Assembly (NCBI RefSeq): GCF_001570585.1
Contig: NZ_BBXF01000008.1
Coordinates: 62,001-126,000, forward strand
DNA length: 64,000 nt
Direction of reading: 5' to 3'
DNA from: Herbidospora daliensis
Lineage (GTDB): Bacteria; Actinomycetota; Actinomycetes; Streptosporangiales; Streptosporangiaceae
In this document: one piece after another, positions 1 through 8,434 of the stretch
How the letters are laid out: each line of letters starts with the position of its first letter
Position numbering within the stretch: the stretch's first letter is position 1
Made by a program: the position numbers and the translations under genes
The notes under the pieces: model-generated
What the model was told of the DNA's origin: nothing
Database searches by the model: none
The model's input: only the letters and a program-made list of their open reading frames with translations

Positions 1-63
1 CCCGCCCAGGCCCGTCTCCAGACGGCCCTGGTCGACCTGTCGAAGACCGTCCTGCGTAAGTGA
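1..63 (+). CDS. C-terminal end of an unidentified protein (partial)
   Basis: An open frame enters from outside the window in frame 1 and stops at the TGA at 61-63, giving the last 20 residues, which end in SKTVLRK. The tail looks amphipathic and helical (LQTALVDLSKTVL). Nothing in it identifies a family. A hairpin just after the stop supports this as a true gene end. Confidence 0.55.
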   Translation, partial: PAQARLQTALVDLSKTVLRK

Positions 64-67
64 GTAG

Positions 68-96
68 GCGGGCGGGTCCTTCCGGGGGCCCGCCCG
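68..96 (+). terminator. GC-rich hairpin terminator
   Basis: The arms CGGGCGGGTCC and GGGCCCGCCCG pair with one mismatch around a short loop, directly after the stop codon at 63. A short TTCAC tract follows. It separates the partial gene from the cytochrome P450. Confidence 0.6.
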
Positions 97-168
97 TTCA
101 CACGAAGTTTTCTTGATCGGGCCTCGGTGCGCGCATACGCTCCGCGTGAGCGGATGGAAGTGTGCGGC

Positions 169-1506
169 ATGGCTAAGATGTTCGACACCTCGCTGCGCAT
201 CGACGCGGCCGGGCCACGTGGGATCCCGATCGTCAACAACCTCCGGTTCCTCCGGCACAACGCCTGGTACACCCTCGACCACCTGGCCGCCCACCCCGGC
301 CCCGTCATCCCGCTGACCGGCGGGAACGGGTCGGCCGTGCTGCTGCGCGGGGAAGAAGGCGCACGCGTCTACTTCACCGAGAACGAGGTGTTCGAGCGGC
401 TCGCCGACGGCATCTTCGCCCTGCCGGAGGGCCGCCCCTGGTCGAAGATGTTCGACGCGGTCATCACCTTCAACGGCGAACGGCACCGCCGGGCCCGCCG
501 CCTGCTGATGCCGATCACCCACAAGAGCGCGATGGACCACTACGGAACGGTCTTCGCCGAGACGTTCAAACGTTCCCGCTTCGCGCGGCCGGACGGCGAG
601 CCGTTCGACATGGTGGCCGAGTTCCTCGACGTCACCCGCGCCAACATGCTGGTCTGCCTGCTCGGCATCGACGTCGACGACGCCAACGTCCGGCTCGCCG
701 ACGACGTCGCCCGCCTGCTCCGGGCCTTCCAGAACCCGCTGGTCCTGCTGTTCCGCAGCGAGGCCGCCTGGACGCCGCACGGCCGCTGGTTACGCGACCT
801 CGCCTCGGTCTACGAGCGGCTGGAACTGCTCATCGAGCGCAAACGCGCCGACGACCCGCGAAGCGACGCCCTGTCGATCCTCTGCCACACCGTCGACGAA
901 CACGGCGACCGGCTCAGCACCCCGGAGATCGCCGGCGAGCTGCACGGCCTGTTCGCGGCCGGGTTCGAGACCACCGCCATGTCGATGACCTGGGCGCTGC
1001 TGACCGTCCTCGGCACCCCGGGCCCCCGTCCGGACACCGAGGCCGGCCTCGACGCGGCCGTCCGCGAGTCGCAGCGGCTGCTGCCGACCGTGCCGTTCAG
1101 CCTCCCGCGCCGGGTCGCCCGCGACATCAGGGTCGGCCCCACCGTGATCCCGAAGGGCGCGCTCGCGTTCGCCGCGCCGCTGCTGGAGCACCACGACCCG
1201 GCGTCCTACCCCGACCCGCACGTCTACCGCCCGGACCGCTGGACCGGCGCGAAGGTCGGCCCCTACGCGTTCCTGCCCTACGGCGTGGGCCAGCGCCGCT
1301 GCCTGGGCGCGTCCTTCGCCGACCTCCAGATCCGCACCACCCTCGGCCTGATGCGATGGCCGTCGCTGCTCACCACCGAGGTCGACTACGTCATCAGGTC
1401 GGGCGCGACCGCGTTCCCCGGCAGACCCGTCTATGTACGAACCGGCCCGCCCGCCCCCGCCCCCGGCCCGGTGACCGGGAGCGTGCGGCGTCTCTGGGCG
1501 GCCTAG
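169..1506 (+). CDS. Cytochrome P450
   Basis: Heme-thiolate monooxygenase of about 445 residues, the usual size for a soluble bacterial P450. The I-helix oxygen-activation motif is AAGFETTA (near residues 263-270), the K-helix ExxR is ESQR (300-303), and the heme-binding loop is YGVGQRRCLG with the ligand Cys378; the usual Phe at the start of that loop is Tyr. I chose the ATG at 169 because GGAAG lies 8 bases upstream; in-frame GTG 127 and ATG 154 would add 14 or 5 residues. No ferredoxin or reductase gene adjoins it, so redox partners must come from elsewhere. Substrate unknown. It converges on the acyl-CoA dehydrogenase and their stop codons share the bases CTAG. Confidence 0.9.
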   Translation: MAKMFDTSLRIDAAGPRGIPIVNNLRFLRHNAWYTLDHLAAHPGPVIPLTGGNGSAVLLRGEEGARVYFTENEVFERLADGIFALPEGRPWSKMFDAVITFNGERHRRARRLLMPITHKSAMDHYGTVFAETFKRSRFARPDGEPFDMVAEFLDVTRANMLVCLLGIDVDDANVRLADDVARLLRAFQNPLVLLFRSEAAWTPHGRWLRDLASVYERLELLIERKRADDPRSDALSILCHTVDEHGDRLSTPEIAGELHGLFAAGFETTAMSMTWALLTVLGTPGPRPDTEAGLDAAVRESQRLLPTVPFSLPRRVARDIRVGPTVIPKGALAFAAPLLEHHDPASYPDPHVYRPDRWTGAKVGPYAFLPYGVGQRRCLGASFADLQIRTTLGLMRWPSLLTTEVDYVIRSGATAFPGRPVYVRTGPPAPAPGPVTGSVRRLWAA

Positions 1507-2654
1507 ACGAAGGCGCCCTCGCCCGTGATGGCCCGTCCGACGATGAGGGTGTTGATCTCCCGGGTGCCCTCGTAGCTGTAGATGGCCTCGGAGTCGGCGA
1601 CGAACCGGCCCATGCCGTAGTCGAGCACGATCCCGTTCCCGGCCATGATCTCCCGCCCCCAGCCGACCGCCTCGCGCATGCGGGCCGTGCAGAACGCCTT
1701 GGCAAGCGCCGAGTGCTCGTCGCGGTAGACGCCGTCGTCCTGGAGTTGCGCCAGGCGTACCACCATGCCGAGAGAGCTGGTCACGTTGCCGAGCATGCGC
1801 ACCAGCAGATCCTGCACGAGCTGGAACGACGCGATGGGCCGCCCGAACTGCTCACGTTCCTTCGAGTACGCCAGCGCCCGCTCGTAGGCGCCGATCATGC
1901 ACCCGACGGCCTGCCAGGCGACGCCGCCCCGCGTCTGCCGCAGGATCGTCGCGGTGTCCTTGAACGAGGAGGCCCCGGCCAGCCGGTTCTCCTCCGGCAC
2001 GAGCACGTTCTCCAGCGTGATGTCGGCGTTCTGGACGGTCCGCAGCGCGATCTTGTTCTCGATCTTCGTGGCGGTGAAGCCGGGGGAGCCCCGGTCGACC
2101 ACGAACCCCTTGACCTGTCCGTCGCCCTCGTCCTTGGCCCAGACGACCACGTAGTCGGCGAACGTCGCGTTGCCGATCCAGCGTTTGGCCCCGTTGAGCA
2201 CCCACGTGCCGCCCTCACGGCGGGCGGTGGTGCGGAGTCCGGCGGCGACGTCGGATCCGCCGGTCGGTTCGGTGAGCGCGAAGGCGCCGATCTTCTCCAT
2301 CGCGGCCATCCGCGGCAACCAGCGCTCGCGCTGCTCCTCGGAGCCCAGCCGGGCGACGCTGCCCATGGCCAGGCCCGCGTGCACCCCGAAGAAGGTGCCC
2401 CACGAGGGGTCGACCCGGTTCATCTCCAGAACCACGAAACCGGTCAGCAGGCTGCGTGCGCCCCGGAAGGCGAGGCCCGCGACGTCGAGCTTGGCGAACT
2501 CGGGCACGAGCTGGTGTGGGAACTCGGCCCTGGTCCACTGGTCGTCGGCGATCGGCGCGACCCGATCGGCCATGAACTCGCGTACCCGCTCGATGACCTG
2601 CTGTTCATCCCCGTCGAGCAGGTCGGCGTACGCGTAGAGATCCCCGTTCGTCAT
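1503..2654 (-). CDS. Acyl-CoA dehydrogenase, glutaryl-CoA dehydrogenase-like
   Basis: FAD-dependent acyl-CoA dehydrogenase of 383 residues that should oxidise an acyl-CoA between alpha and beta carbons. The FAD/substrate motif AFALTEPTGGSDVA and a C-terminal YEGTREIN, whose Glu is the catalytic base position in this family, are present. The whole protein best resembles the GcdH-like branch (short-chain or glutaryl substrates), but substrate cannot be fixed from sequence. The ATG at 2654 is followed after 39 bases by the stop of the upstream DUF5999 gene on the same strand, so the two may be co-transcribed. Its stop overlaps the P450 stop by 4 bases. Confidence 0.9.
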   Translation of the reverse strand: MTNGDLYAYADLLDGDEQQVIERVREFMADRVAPIADDQWTRAEFPHQLVPEFAKLDVAGLAFRGARSLLTGFVVLEMNRVDPSWGTFFGVHAGLAMGSVARLGSEEQRERWLPRMAAMEKIGAFALTEPTGGSDVAAGLRTTARREGGTWVLNGAKRWIGNATFADYVVVWAKDEGDGQVKGFVVDRGSPGFTATKIENKIALRTVQNADITLENVLVPEENRLAGASSFKDTATILRQTRGGVAWQAVGCMIGAYERALAYSKEREQFGRPIASFQLVQDLLVRMLGNVTSSLGMVVRLAQLQDDGVYRDEHSALAKAFCTARMREAVGWGREIMAGNGIVLDYGMGRFVADSEAIYSYEGTREINTLIVGRAITGEGAFV

Positions 2655-2693
2655 GCCTCAACCCTGCCCGGGAGGCATGGAGCGTAACGAGGG

Positions 2694-2861
2694 TCAGCGC
2701 GCGGCGCTGCCGTCGGGGAGCAGCAGGCCGAGGTCCTCGAACAACACGACGCCGTTGCACAGCAGGCTCCAGCCCTGTTCCGGGTGGGCCGCCACGACGT
2801 GGGCGGAAACGCGGTCGGAGGCGTCGGGGGACGGACATTGGGGCTGATGCTGACACATCAT
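2694..2861 (-). CDS. DUF5999 family small protein
   Basis: A 55-residue protein beginning MMCQHQPQCPS and containing HPEQGWSLLCNGVVLFED and LLPDG, the recognisable pattern of the DUF5999 family common in actinomycetes. Function is unknown; the Cys-x-His and Cys-Pro pairs near the start could bind a metal (inference). Two consecutive ATG codons (2861 and 2858) are possible starts; GAGAGGT about 5 bases upstream supports the first. It lies 39 bases before the acyl-CoA dehydrogenase on the same strand and has a plausible promoter region upstream. Confidence 0.8.
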   Translation of the reverse strand: MMCQHQPQCPSPDASDRVSAHVVAAHPEQGWSLLCNGVVLFEDLGLLLPDGSAAR

Positions 2862-2944
2862 CTCGACCTCTCAGGTGGGCTCCTGGATCATCAAACGAAC
2901 GAATCTGCGGATTTGCGCCCGCTCTTCCTACTTTGGACACCTAA

Positions 2945-2970
2945 AGAGTGACCTAAGCCACTATCACTCT
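2945..2970. repeat. Inverted repeat upstream of DUF5999 gene
   Basis: Perfect 7-base arms AGAGTGA and TCACTCT are separated by 12 bases in the gap between the DUF5999 start and the decayed glycosyltransferase. It could be an operator or the remains of a terminator. No T-tract follows on either strand. Confidence 0.3.
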
Positions 2971-3043
2971 GCTTTCCGTCCGCTGTACGCGGATTGCAAG
3001 CTCCACCCGGGGCAGTTGCGCGCATCATGACGCGCGTCGTGGC

Positions 3044-3300
3044 GTCGCCATGGGGGTCTGGGGCCTCGACCGGGGCTCGATGTGGCAGGACGAGGCGACC
3101 ACCTTCGCCCTCGCCGACCGCTCGCTCGAACGTGGACGCCGTCCACGGCCTCTACTGCCTGATCGTGCACGTCGTGCCGCTGCTTCCGGGCACGGAGGTG
3201 CTGATCCGGCTGCCGTGGTGCTCGCCACCGGCCTGGCCGCGCTCGCCGTCGCCGGAGCCGCCCGGCGAATGGGCGGCAGCGGCCTCGCGATCCGGCTATA
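3044..3300 (+). pseudogene. Remnant of a family-39-like membrane glycosyltransferase
   Basis: Pieces of one protein appear in alternating frames. From 3050 the frame reads WGLDRGSMWQDEATTFALA, then near 3125 the sense moves to another frame (VDAVHGLYCLIVHVV, then LLPGTEVLIRLP), and near 3212 it returns to the first frame (VVLATGLAALAVAGAARRM). In intact actinobacterial GT39-like mannosyltransferases these segments follow each other: the DE motif loop, the VHGLYY segment and the next membrane helix. At least two frameshifting deletions and loss of the remaining 80% or so show a dead gene. It abuts the 3' end of the dioxygenase gene. Confidence 0.7.
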
Positions 3301-4015
3301 CGTGCGGCGCGAAGCCGCGCAGCATCATGCCCTGGCCCCGTGACCGGTGCACGTCGTCGGCCGGTTCGTCCTCCGGGTCGCGGAACTGCACCAGGAACGT
3401 GGTGCGGTCGTCGCCGGAGGTGTTCACCCCCGACCCGTGCACCAGCAGGTAGCTGAGGAACAGCACGTCACCGGCTTCCGCCTCGACGGGCACGGCCGAC
3501 GACAGCGGCCACTCGTCGAGCGGCAGGTGCCAGCCCCCCTCCTCGACGTGGGGGAGCGGGCCGCCGAGGTGGCTGCCGGGAACCACCCGTACACAGCCCT
3601 TCTCCTCGGGGGCGTCGTCGAAGTGGAAGATGGCGGCGGCCATCGTGTGGCGGGTGTGCGGGAAGTGCGCCGCGTCCTGGTGCATCGGGAACGGCGAACC
3701 GCGCTCGGCCGGCTTGATGAAGATCTTCGTATGGTGCAGCTGGACGTTGGGCGAGCCCACGACCTCGGCGGCGACGTCGGTGAACCGGGGGTCGACGATC
3801 AGCCGCGAGAACGCGCCGGCGTGGAACTGCGCGTCGTGGCAGTGCCGCAGCTCGGTGTGCCGCTCGGTCAGCCTGCGGGCCACCGCCCACGTGGGGTCGA
3901 CGGCCCGCAGCCGGGAGATCAGCTCATGGGTCTCCCGGCGGTAGGCCGCCGCCTCATCGGGGGTGAGCAACCCCTTGACCAGCGCGTATCCGTTCTCGCG
4001 ATAGAAATCGATCAT
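3296..4015 (-). CDS. Phytanoyl-CoA dioxygenase (PhyH) family protein
   Basis: Fe(II)/2-oxoglutarate dioxygenase of 239 residues. The iron triad is visible as HQD in PMHQDAAHFPH and the distal His in LLVHGSGVNTS; the Arg of DDRTTFLVQF is placed to hold 2-oxoglutarate. It starts ATGATCGAT at 4015 and overlaps by 4 bases (ATGA) the stop of the membrane aminopropyltransferase-like gene, so the two are translationally coupled. Members of this family hydroxylate varied small molecules; the substrate here is unknown. The coupling suggests it acts on a product of, or in the same pathway as, its partner (inference). Confidence 0.85.
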   Translation of the reverse strand: MIDFYRENGYALVKGLLTPDEAAAYRRETHELISRLRAVDPTWAVARRLTERHTELRHCHDAQFHAGAFSRLIVDPRFTDVAAEVVGSPNVQLHHTKIFIKPAERGSPFPMHQDAAHFPHTRHTMAAAIFHFDDAPEEKGCVRVVPGSHLGGPLPHVEEGGWHLPLDEWPLSSAVPVEAEAGDVLFLSYLLVHGSGVNTSGDDRTTFLVQFRDPEDEPADDVHRSRGQGMMLRGFAPHV

Positions 4016-6072
4016 GTGAGCGCGCGGGCCGTGCGCGGCAGCAGCACGAACGCCCCCAGGTAGAGCAGGCCCGCCACGATCAGCAGCGAGTTGTAGCCGA
4101 GCACCAGGGCGGCGTACTCCAGGCACCCGCCGACCATCGCGCCCAGCAGGTTGGCGCCGAAGGCGGTCGTCGAGTCGTCGGTCTCGGTGAACCGCTTCGC
4201 GAACACCACGTTGGCCGCGAAGATCGGCAGGAACGCGATGGCCACCGCCACCGGGATGCGCAGCGCCAGCGGCAACGACAACAACCACGAGTTCGGCACG
4301 AGCCACCCCACGACCAGGCCGACGGCGATCACGCCGTACATGACCGGAAGGGACGGGGTGCGGAACCGGCGCGTCACCTCGACCGCGGCGAGCACCGCGA
4401 CCAGGACGCCCGCGAAGACGATCGCGTTCACCACCCAGGTGGTGCCGAAGAGCAGCGCGAAGCCGGTGATGCTCTTGGTCTCCAGCAGCATGAAGCCGAC
4501 GCCCAGCAGGAACAGGTCGGCGTAGGGCCGCATCTGCCGGAACGGCCCCGCGACCATCCGCACCGCGAAGACGCTGACCAGCAGGATCAGCCCCAGCGCG
4601 AAGATGTAGAGCGACGGGATCGAGCCGGTGCTCAGGTAGAGGAACGGCCGGTCGTCGCTGGTCGGCGCGGGCGTGCCCGCCGCGGCTCCGCCCCACTCGC
4701 CGGCGCACGCCTGGTCGGCGGGGGTGAGCCCGGCGGTGATGACGGCCTGGCCGCCCCAGCCGGTGAAGTCGACGCACGGCTTGTGCCCGAACGCCGCCTG
4801 CGCGGTCGACGCGAGCCGGTCGATCAGCCAGGTCTCGCGGTAGTAGTTGTACATCGAGAAGGCGCCGCCCGGCTTCAGGTGCTCCTTCGCCGCCTGCATC
4901 GCCTGCTCGGTGAACAGGTAGCTCTCCAGCCGCAGCGAGCTCGCGCCCGACACCAGGGTCAGCGAGTCGGGCAGCGCGAACAGGATCAGGTCGTACTTCT
5001 TGTCGGTCCGCTCCAGGAACGCCCGGCCGTCGTTGATGTGCGTGGTCACCCGGGGGTCGCTGTAGGGCTTGTCGGGGTGGGACCGGCCGCCGATCTCCCG
5101 CAGCTTCGGGTCGATCTCGACGGCGTCGACGCTCTTGGCGCCCTTCAGCAACGAGATCGCCACGTCGGTGCCGCTGCCCGCGCCGACGATCAGCACGTCG
5201 TCGAGCCGCTGGCTCCCGGCCGCGACCGAACGCTGGTAGGGCATGCCGTACTGCTGCTCCCACTCCAGCCGCTTGGCCGCCGGGATCGCCTGCTGGTGGG
5301 GGATGCCGTTCACCTGGATGTCCAGGACGGGCACCCCCTGGTTCTGGAACGCCTCGGTGGTGACCTTGTAGTAGGGCGACCAGAGGGCCCCGGCCGAGAA
5401 CGTCTCGAATGCCAGCGCCCCGATGACCAGCAACGACGGAACCGCCAGCAGCACCCCGCCGAGCACCCGCCGCGGCCGCATCACCACGAAGTAGCCGATC
5501 GCGACCACGAGCCCCCACACCAGCGGCGGCGCGCTCAGGAACGACAGCAGCGTGAACAGCCCGATCCCGCACAACGACCCGACGAGGTCCCACCGGTAGG
5601 CCTCAAGCCGGTCGAGCTTCGGGAAACACTGACCGACCAGCTCGGCCGGCCCCATCAGCACCAGCGCGACCACCACGAAGATGATCGGCAGGATCAGCCA
5701 GGCCGGCGGCCCGCTCGTCTCCAGGCTGGTGAAGTAGAGGATCCCGGACGCCTCCCGGTTGACGTGCACCGGGAAGAAGCTGATGACCAGCACCAGCACG
5801 GCCAGCAGGACCGGCGAGTAGTAGGGCTGCCGCTTGGTGCGCCCCACCCGCAGGAACCCGAGCCCGATGCCGAGGAACGACCCCAGCAGGACGAAGTTGG
5901 TGAAATAACTCAGATGGACGACGTTGGATCCGGTCCACCGGATGAGCGACAACTCCAGGAAGAGCATCAACCCACTGGCCACCACGAGGCGGGGCCGCAC
6001 CGAGAGCCAGTGGCGGGGTTCGTTGTCGTCCTGACGGGCGGGAGCTTCCTGCTGGACAGTCACCTGGGGCAC
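4012..6072 (-). CDS. Membrane spermidine synthase-like protein
   Basis: About 686 residues. Seven or so hydrophobic helices at the N-terminus are followed by a soluble spermidine-synthase-like Rossmann domain and about six C-terminal helices. The nucleoside-binding loop VLIVGAGSGTDVAIS and the acidic strand-end VDAVEIDPKL are clear, as is DLILFALPDSLTL. Such membrane-fused polyamine aminopropyltransferase-like proteins are widespread but mostly uncharacterised, so the amine acceptor is unknown. The start is uncertain: GTG 6072 or 6063, neither with a good ribosome site; longer upstream reading is open but low in hydrophobic or conserved character. It is coupled by ATGA to the dioxygenase. Confidence 0.8.
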   Translation of the reverse strand: MPQVTVQQEAPARQDDNEPRHWLSVRPRLVVASGLMLFLELSLIRWTGSNVVHLSYFTNFVLLGSFLGIGLGFLRVGRTKRQPYYSPVLLAVLVLVISFFPVHVNREASGILYFTSLETSGPPAWLILPIIFVVVALVLMGPAELVGQCFPKLDRLEAYRWDLVGSLCGIGLFTLLSFLSAPPLVWGLVVAIGYFVVMRPRRVLGGVLLAVPSLLVIGALAFETFSAGALWSPYYKVTTEAFQNQGVPVLDIQVNGIPHQQAIPAAKRLEWEQQYGMPYQRSVAAGSQRLDDVLIVGAGSGTDVAISLLKGAKSVDAVEIDPKLREIGGRSHPDKPYSDPRVTTHINDGRAFLERTDKKYDLILFALPDSLTLVSGASSLRLESYLFTEQAMQAAKEHLKPGGAFSMYNYYRETWLIDRLASTAQAAFGHKPCVDFTGWGGQAVITAGLTPADQACAGEWGGAAAGTPAPTSDDRPFLYLSTGSIPSLYIFALGLILLVSVFAVRMVAGPFRQMRPYADLFLLGVGFMLLETKSITGFALLFGTTWVVNAIVFAGVLVAVLAAVEVTRRFRTPSLPVMYGVIAVGLVVGWLVPNSWLLSLPLALRIPVAVAIAFLPIFAANVVFAKRFTETDDSTTAFGANLLGAMVGGCLEYAALVLGYNSLLIVAGLLYLGAFVLLPRTARALT

Positions 6073-6176
6073 GTTAGCGAACCGGTCAAAGTGTGACCAG
6101 GGTCTGTCAACTGAACGATCGGGACGACCGAGCTTGCAGCTCCGGACCGTCGATGGCGTCGACGATTCGGGCCGCG

Positions 6177-7257
6177 TCAGGCAGCGTGACTCACTGCCCA
6201 ACCCATGGCACCGCGTGAGGCGATGTCGCGGGCGGCATTGACGTCCGCATGCTCAGCGAAGCCGCAGGACGTGCAGGAGAAGGTGGCCTGATCCGGCCGG
6301 TTCTTGATGTCCACGTGCCCGCAGGTCGAGCATTCCCGGCTGGTACACGCCGGATCGACATGCACCAGAGGGACGCCCAGGCGGGCCGCTTTGTAGGCGA
6401 TGAAACTTCCCAGTTGATGAAAGTTCCAGGAGTGCAAGGTGACCCGCTGGGGCTTTCGGAGCCGTACCCGTTCGCGGATCCCGCTCAGGTCTTCGAGAGA
6501 GATACCGCGCCCGGTGCGTTTCGCCTCGGTCACGATGCGATTGCTGATGACATGGTTGGTGTCGGTGGCGAAGCGGCTCTCTTTGCGGGAGCGGCGTTTC
6601 AGGAGTCGCTTCGCGGACTTGGTCTTCTTGGTCTGCAAGCGGCGGCGTAGTTCGCGATGACGGTGACGGACAGCCCTGAGGGTCTTACCGACGTAGAGGA
6701 CGCCGTCGGAGGTGGTCGCTATGTTGGCGATGCCGAGGTCGACGCCGACGAACGCGACAGGGTTGACGACCTCGACGTCGGGCAGGTCGCAGGTGGCGTG
6801 CAGAAACCACATGCCGTCGCGGTGGATCAGGTCGGACTCGCCCTTGCGGTGCTCGCTGAGCATCTTCAACGTCGAGACGGAAGGTGATCGGTTTGGATTC
6901 GGCTCTGACCCGGCGGGGTGAGCCTTTCGGACCCAGGTTTCCCGCCCGGATGTCGCCGTTCAGGGTGGCGTAGGCGTCGACGACTTTCTTGATCACGTGC
7001 TGAGCGGCCTGCGCCGCGAGACCGAACTCCTCCCTAACGGTGCCGTAAGTGAGTTTTCTCAGGTCGTAGTGGCGACGTGTGTTCCGATTGAAGGCGACCC
7101 TCGACACGTGGTGAGCGGCCCGGTTGGCAATGTGCATGGTGGTGCCCAGGGCCGCCGCCTGCTCGGGCGTCGGCATCAATGGCGACGTGCTGGGAACGGC
7201 TGAACCGTTCAGCACGTTCGTCGTGAACTCACAGGTCGCGCATTCGCGGGTGGACAT
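6177..7257 (-). pseudogene. tnpB: TnpB (IS605/IS607-type accessory nuclease), frameshifted
   Basis: The two halves of one TnpB lie in different frames. The N-terminal part (start ATG 7257, MSTRECATCEFTTN) runs to FRLD near 6870; the rest continues in another frame from LKMLSEHRKGESDL. The C-terminal part holds the RuvC-like residues: Asp in FVGVDLGIANIAT, Glu in ISLEDLSGI and Asp in EHADVNAARDI, plus a four-cysteine zinc finger (CSTCG and CTSCG region). Joined, it would be about 360 residues, near normal for TnpB. No tnpA transposase is nearby, so this is an IS1341-type lone element. A one- or two-base indel could be real decay or a sequencing error. Guide-RNA sequence would be expected across its 3' end. 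Confidence 0.8.
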
Positions 7258-7260
7258 CAC

Positions 7261-7277
7261 CGTTGTCCCTGACAACG
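7261..7277. repeat. Perfect inverted repeat between tnpB and the LPMO gene
   Basis: Arms CGTTGTC and GACAACG flank a CCT spacer. It sits 4 bases before the tnpB start on one side and 50 bases before the LPMO start on the other. It could be an operator for the LPMO gene or part of the left end of the tnpB element. Confidence 0.45.
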
Positions 7278-7326
7278 AGTTAGGAGACGTTGGGCGCTCC
7301 CCCACACCTCTCCTAGGAGGAGCTCC

Positions 7327-8370
7327 GTGCACACGCTCTCCCGGACCTTATTCGCGGTATTGGGCGCCTTGGCGCTGCTCTCATCCGCCCTCGTCGTGAC
7401 CGCGAACGCGCACGGCTCCGTCACCGACCCGCCGAGCCGCAACTACGGCTGCTGGCAGCGCTGGGGCGGCGACTTCCAGAACCCGGCGATGGCCCAGCAG
7501 GACCCGATGTGCTGGCAGGCCTGGCAGTACGACGTCCAGGCCATGTGGAACTGGAACGGCCTCTACCGCGAGCAGGTGGCCGGCAACCACCAGGGCGCCG
7601 TGCCCGACGGCCAGCTGTGCAGCGGCGGCCGGACCTTCAACGGCCGTTACAACGCCATGGACACCCTCGGCGCGTGGAAGACCGTCGACAAGCCCACCCG
7701 CTTCACGCTGAACATGTACGACCAGGCCATCCACGGCGCCGACTACATCCGGGTGTACGCCACCAAGCAGGGCTTCAACGCGCTGACGACGCCCCTGAAG
7801 TGGAGCGACCTCGAACTGGTCGGCCAGGTGGGCCGGGTGCCGACCGGCGCGACCACCCCCGTCGACGTCAACGCCGCGGGCCGTTCGGGCCGGCACATCC
7901 TGTTCACGGTCTGGCAGGCCAGCCACATGGACCAGTCGTACTACTTCTGCAGCGACGTGAACTTCACCGGCGGCTCCTCGACCCCGTCGCCGACCCCCAC
8001 GCCGACCCCGACCCCCACCCCCACGCCGACGCCGACGCCCACCCCGACGCCCACGCCCACCCCGAACCCGGGCCAGGGCTGCTCGGCGGCGTACAAGGTG
8101 GCCTCGACGTGGGGCGGCGGCTTCCAGGCCGACGTGACGATCACGGCCGGCTCCGCGCCCATCACCGGCTGGCAGGCGACCTGGACGTGGCCGAGCGGCC
8201 AGTCGGTCACCCAGGCGTGGAGCGCCACGGTGACGAGCAGCGGGTCGAGCGTCACGGCCCGGCCCATGTCCTACAACAGTTCGCTGGGCGCGGGCGCGTC
8301 GACCACGTTCGGCTTCCTCGCCTCCGGCAACTCGGCCACCGCGCCCACGGTGACCTGCCGGACCGTCTGA
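7327..8370 (+). CDS. Secreted lytic polysaccharide monooxygenase (AA10) with CBM2
   Basis: Copper-dependent enzyme that oxidatively cleaves crystalline polysaccharide (cellulose or chitin) outside the cell. A signal peptide ends ...VVTANA and cleavage exposes His29, the N-terminal histidine of the copper brace; the second brace His is probably His136 in QAIHGADYI. The catalytic domain is joined by a Thr-Pro linker (near residues 220-248) to a C-terminal CBM2 carbohydrate-binding domain starting at GCSAAYKVASTWGGGF. The GTG start at 7327 has the strong ribosome site GGAGGA. A hairpin follows the gene. The CBM2 and AA10 pattern favours cellulose, but this is inference. Confidence 0.93.
   Translation: MHTLSRTLFAVLGALALLSSALVVTANAHGSVTDPPSRNYGCWQRWGGDFQNPAMAQQDPMCWQAWQYDVQAMWNWNGLYREQVAGNHQGAVPDGQLCSGGRTFNGRYNAMDTLGAWKTVDKPTRFTLNMYDQAIHGADYIRVYATKQGFNALTTPLKWSDLELVGQVGRVPTGATTPVDVNAAGRSGRHILFTVWQASHMDQSYYFCSDVNFTGGSSTPSPTPTPTPTPTPTPTPTPTPTPTPTPNPGQGCSAAYKVASTWGGGFQADVTITAGSAPITGWQATWTWPSGQSVTQAWSATVTSSGSSVTARPMSYNSSLGAGASTTFGFLASGNSATAPTVTCRTV
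7986..8064 (+). repeat. Thr-Pro linker repeat inside the LPMO gene
   Basis: Tandem ACC/ACG-CCC/CCG codon pairs encode about 13 Thr-Pro dipeptides. This is a flexible, probably glycosylated linker between the catalytic and binding domains. The repeat is prone to slippage, so the exact copy number may vary between strains or assemblies. Confidence 0.85.
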
Positions 8371-8389
8371 CCCCACGGTAGGGATCGAT

Positions 8390-8427
8390 CGCCGCCGGCC
8401 TCCATGCGCGCATGGGCGCCGGCGGCG
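8390..8427. terminator. Bidirectional terminator between convergent genes
   Basis: The outer arms CGCCGCCGGC and GCCGGCGGCG pair perfectly, and a second palindrome CCATGCGCGCATGG fills the loop. It lies between the LPMO stop (8370) and the aldehyde dehydrogenase stop (8435) and can serve both strands. Confidence 0.75.
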
Positions 8428-8434
8428 TCGTCTC

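Noticed and set aside
1356-2687. Long plus-strand open frame over the acyl-CoA dehydrogenase
   Set aside because: Antisense shadow of a gene with intact catalytic motifs; composition is typical of high-GC shadow frames.
6105-6110. TTGACA on the minus strand as the -35 box of the membrane aminopropyltransferase-like gene
   Set aside because: No acceptable -10 hexamer 16-19 bases downstream; it may belong to the end of the TnpB element instead.
7286-7302. TGGGCGCTCCC upstream of the LPMO gene as a CebR operator
   Set aside because: The known CebR box is TGGGAGCGCTCCCA; two central bases are missing and symmetry is lost, so it is only a partial match.
7986-8064. CCGACG/CCCACC repeats as a regulatory or satellite array
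   Set aside because: They encode the Thr-Pro linker of the LPMO in frame.
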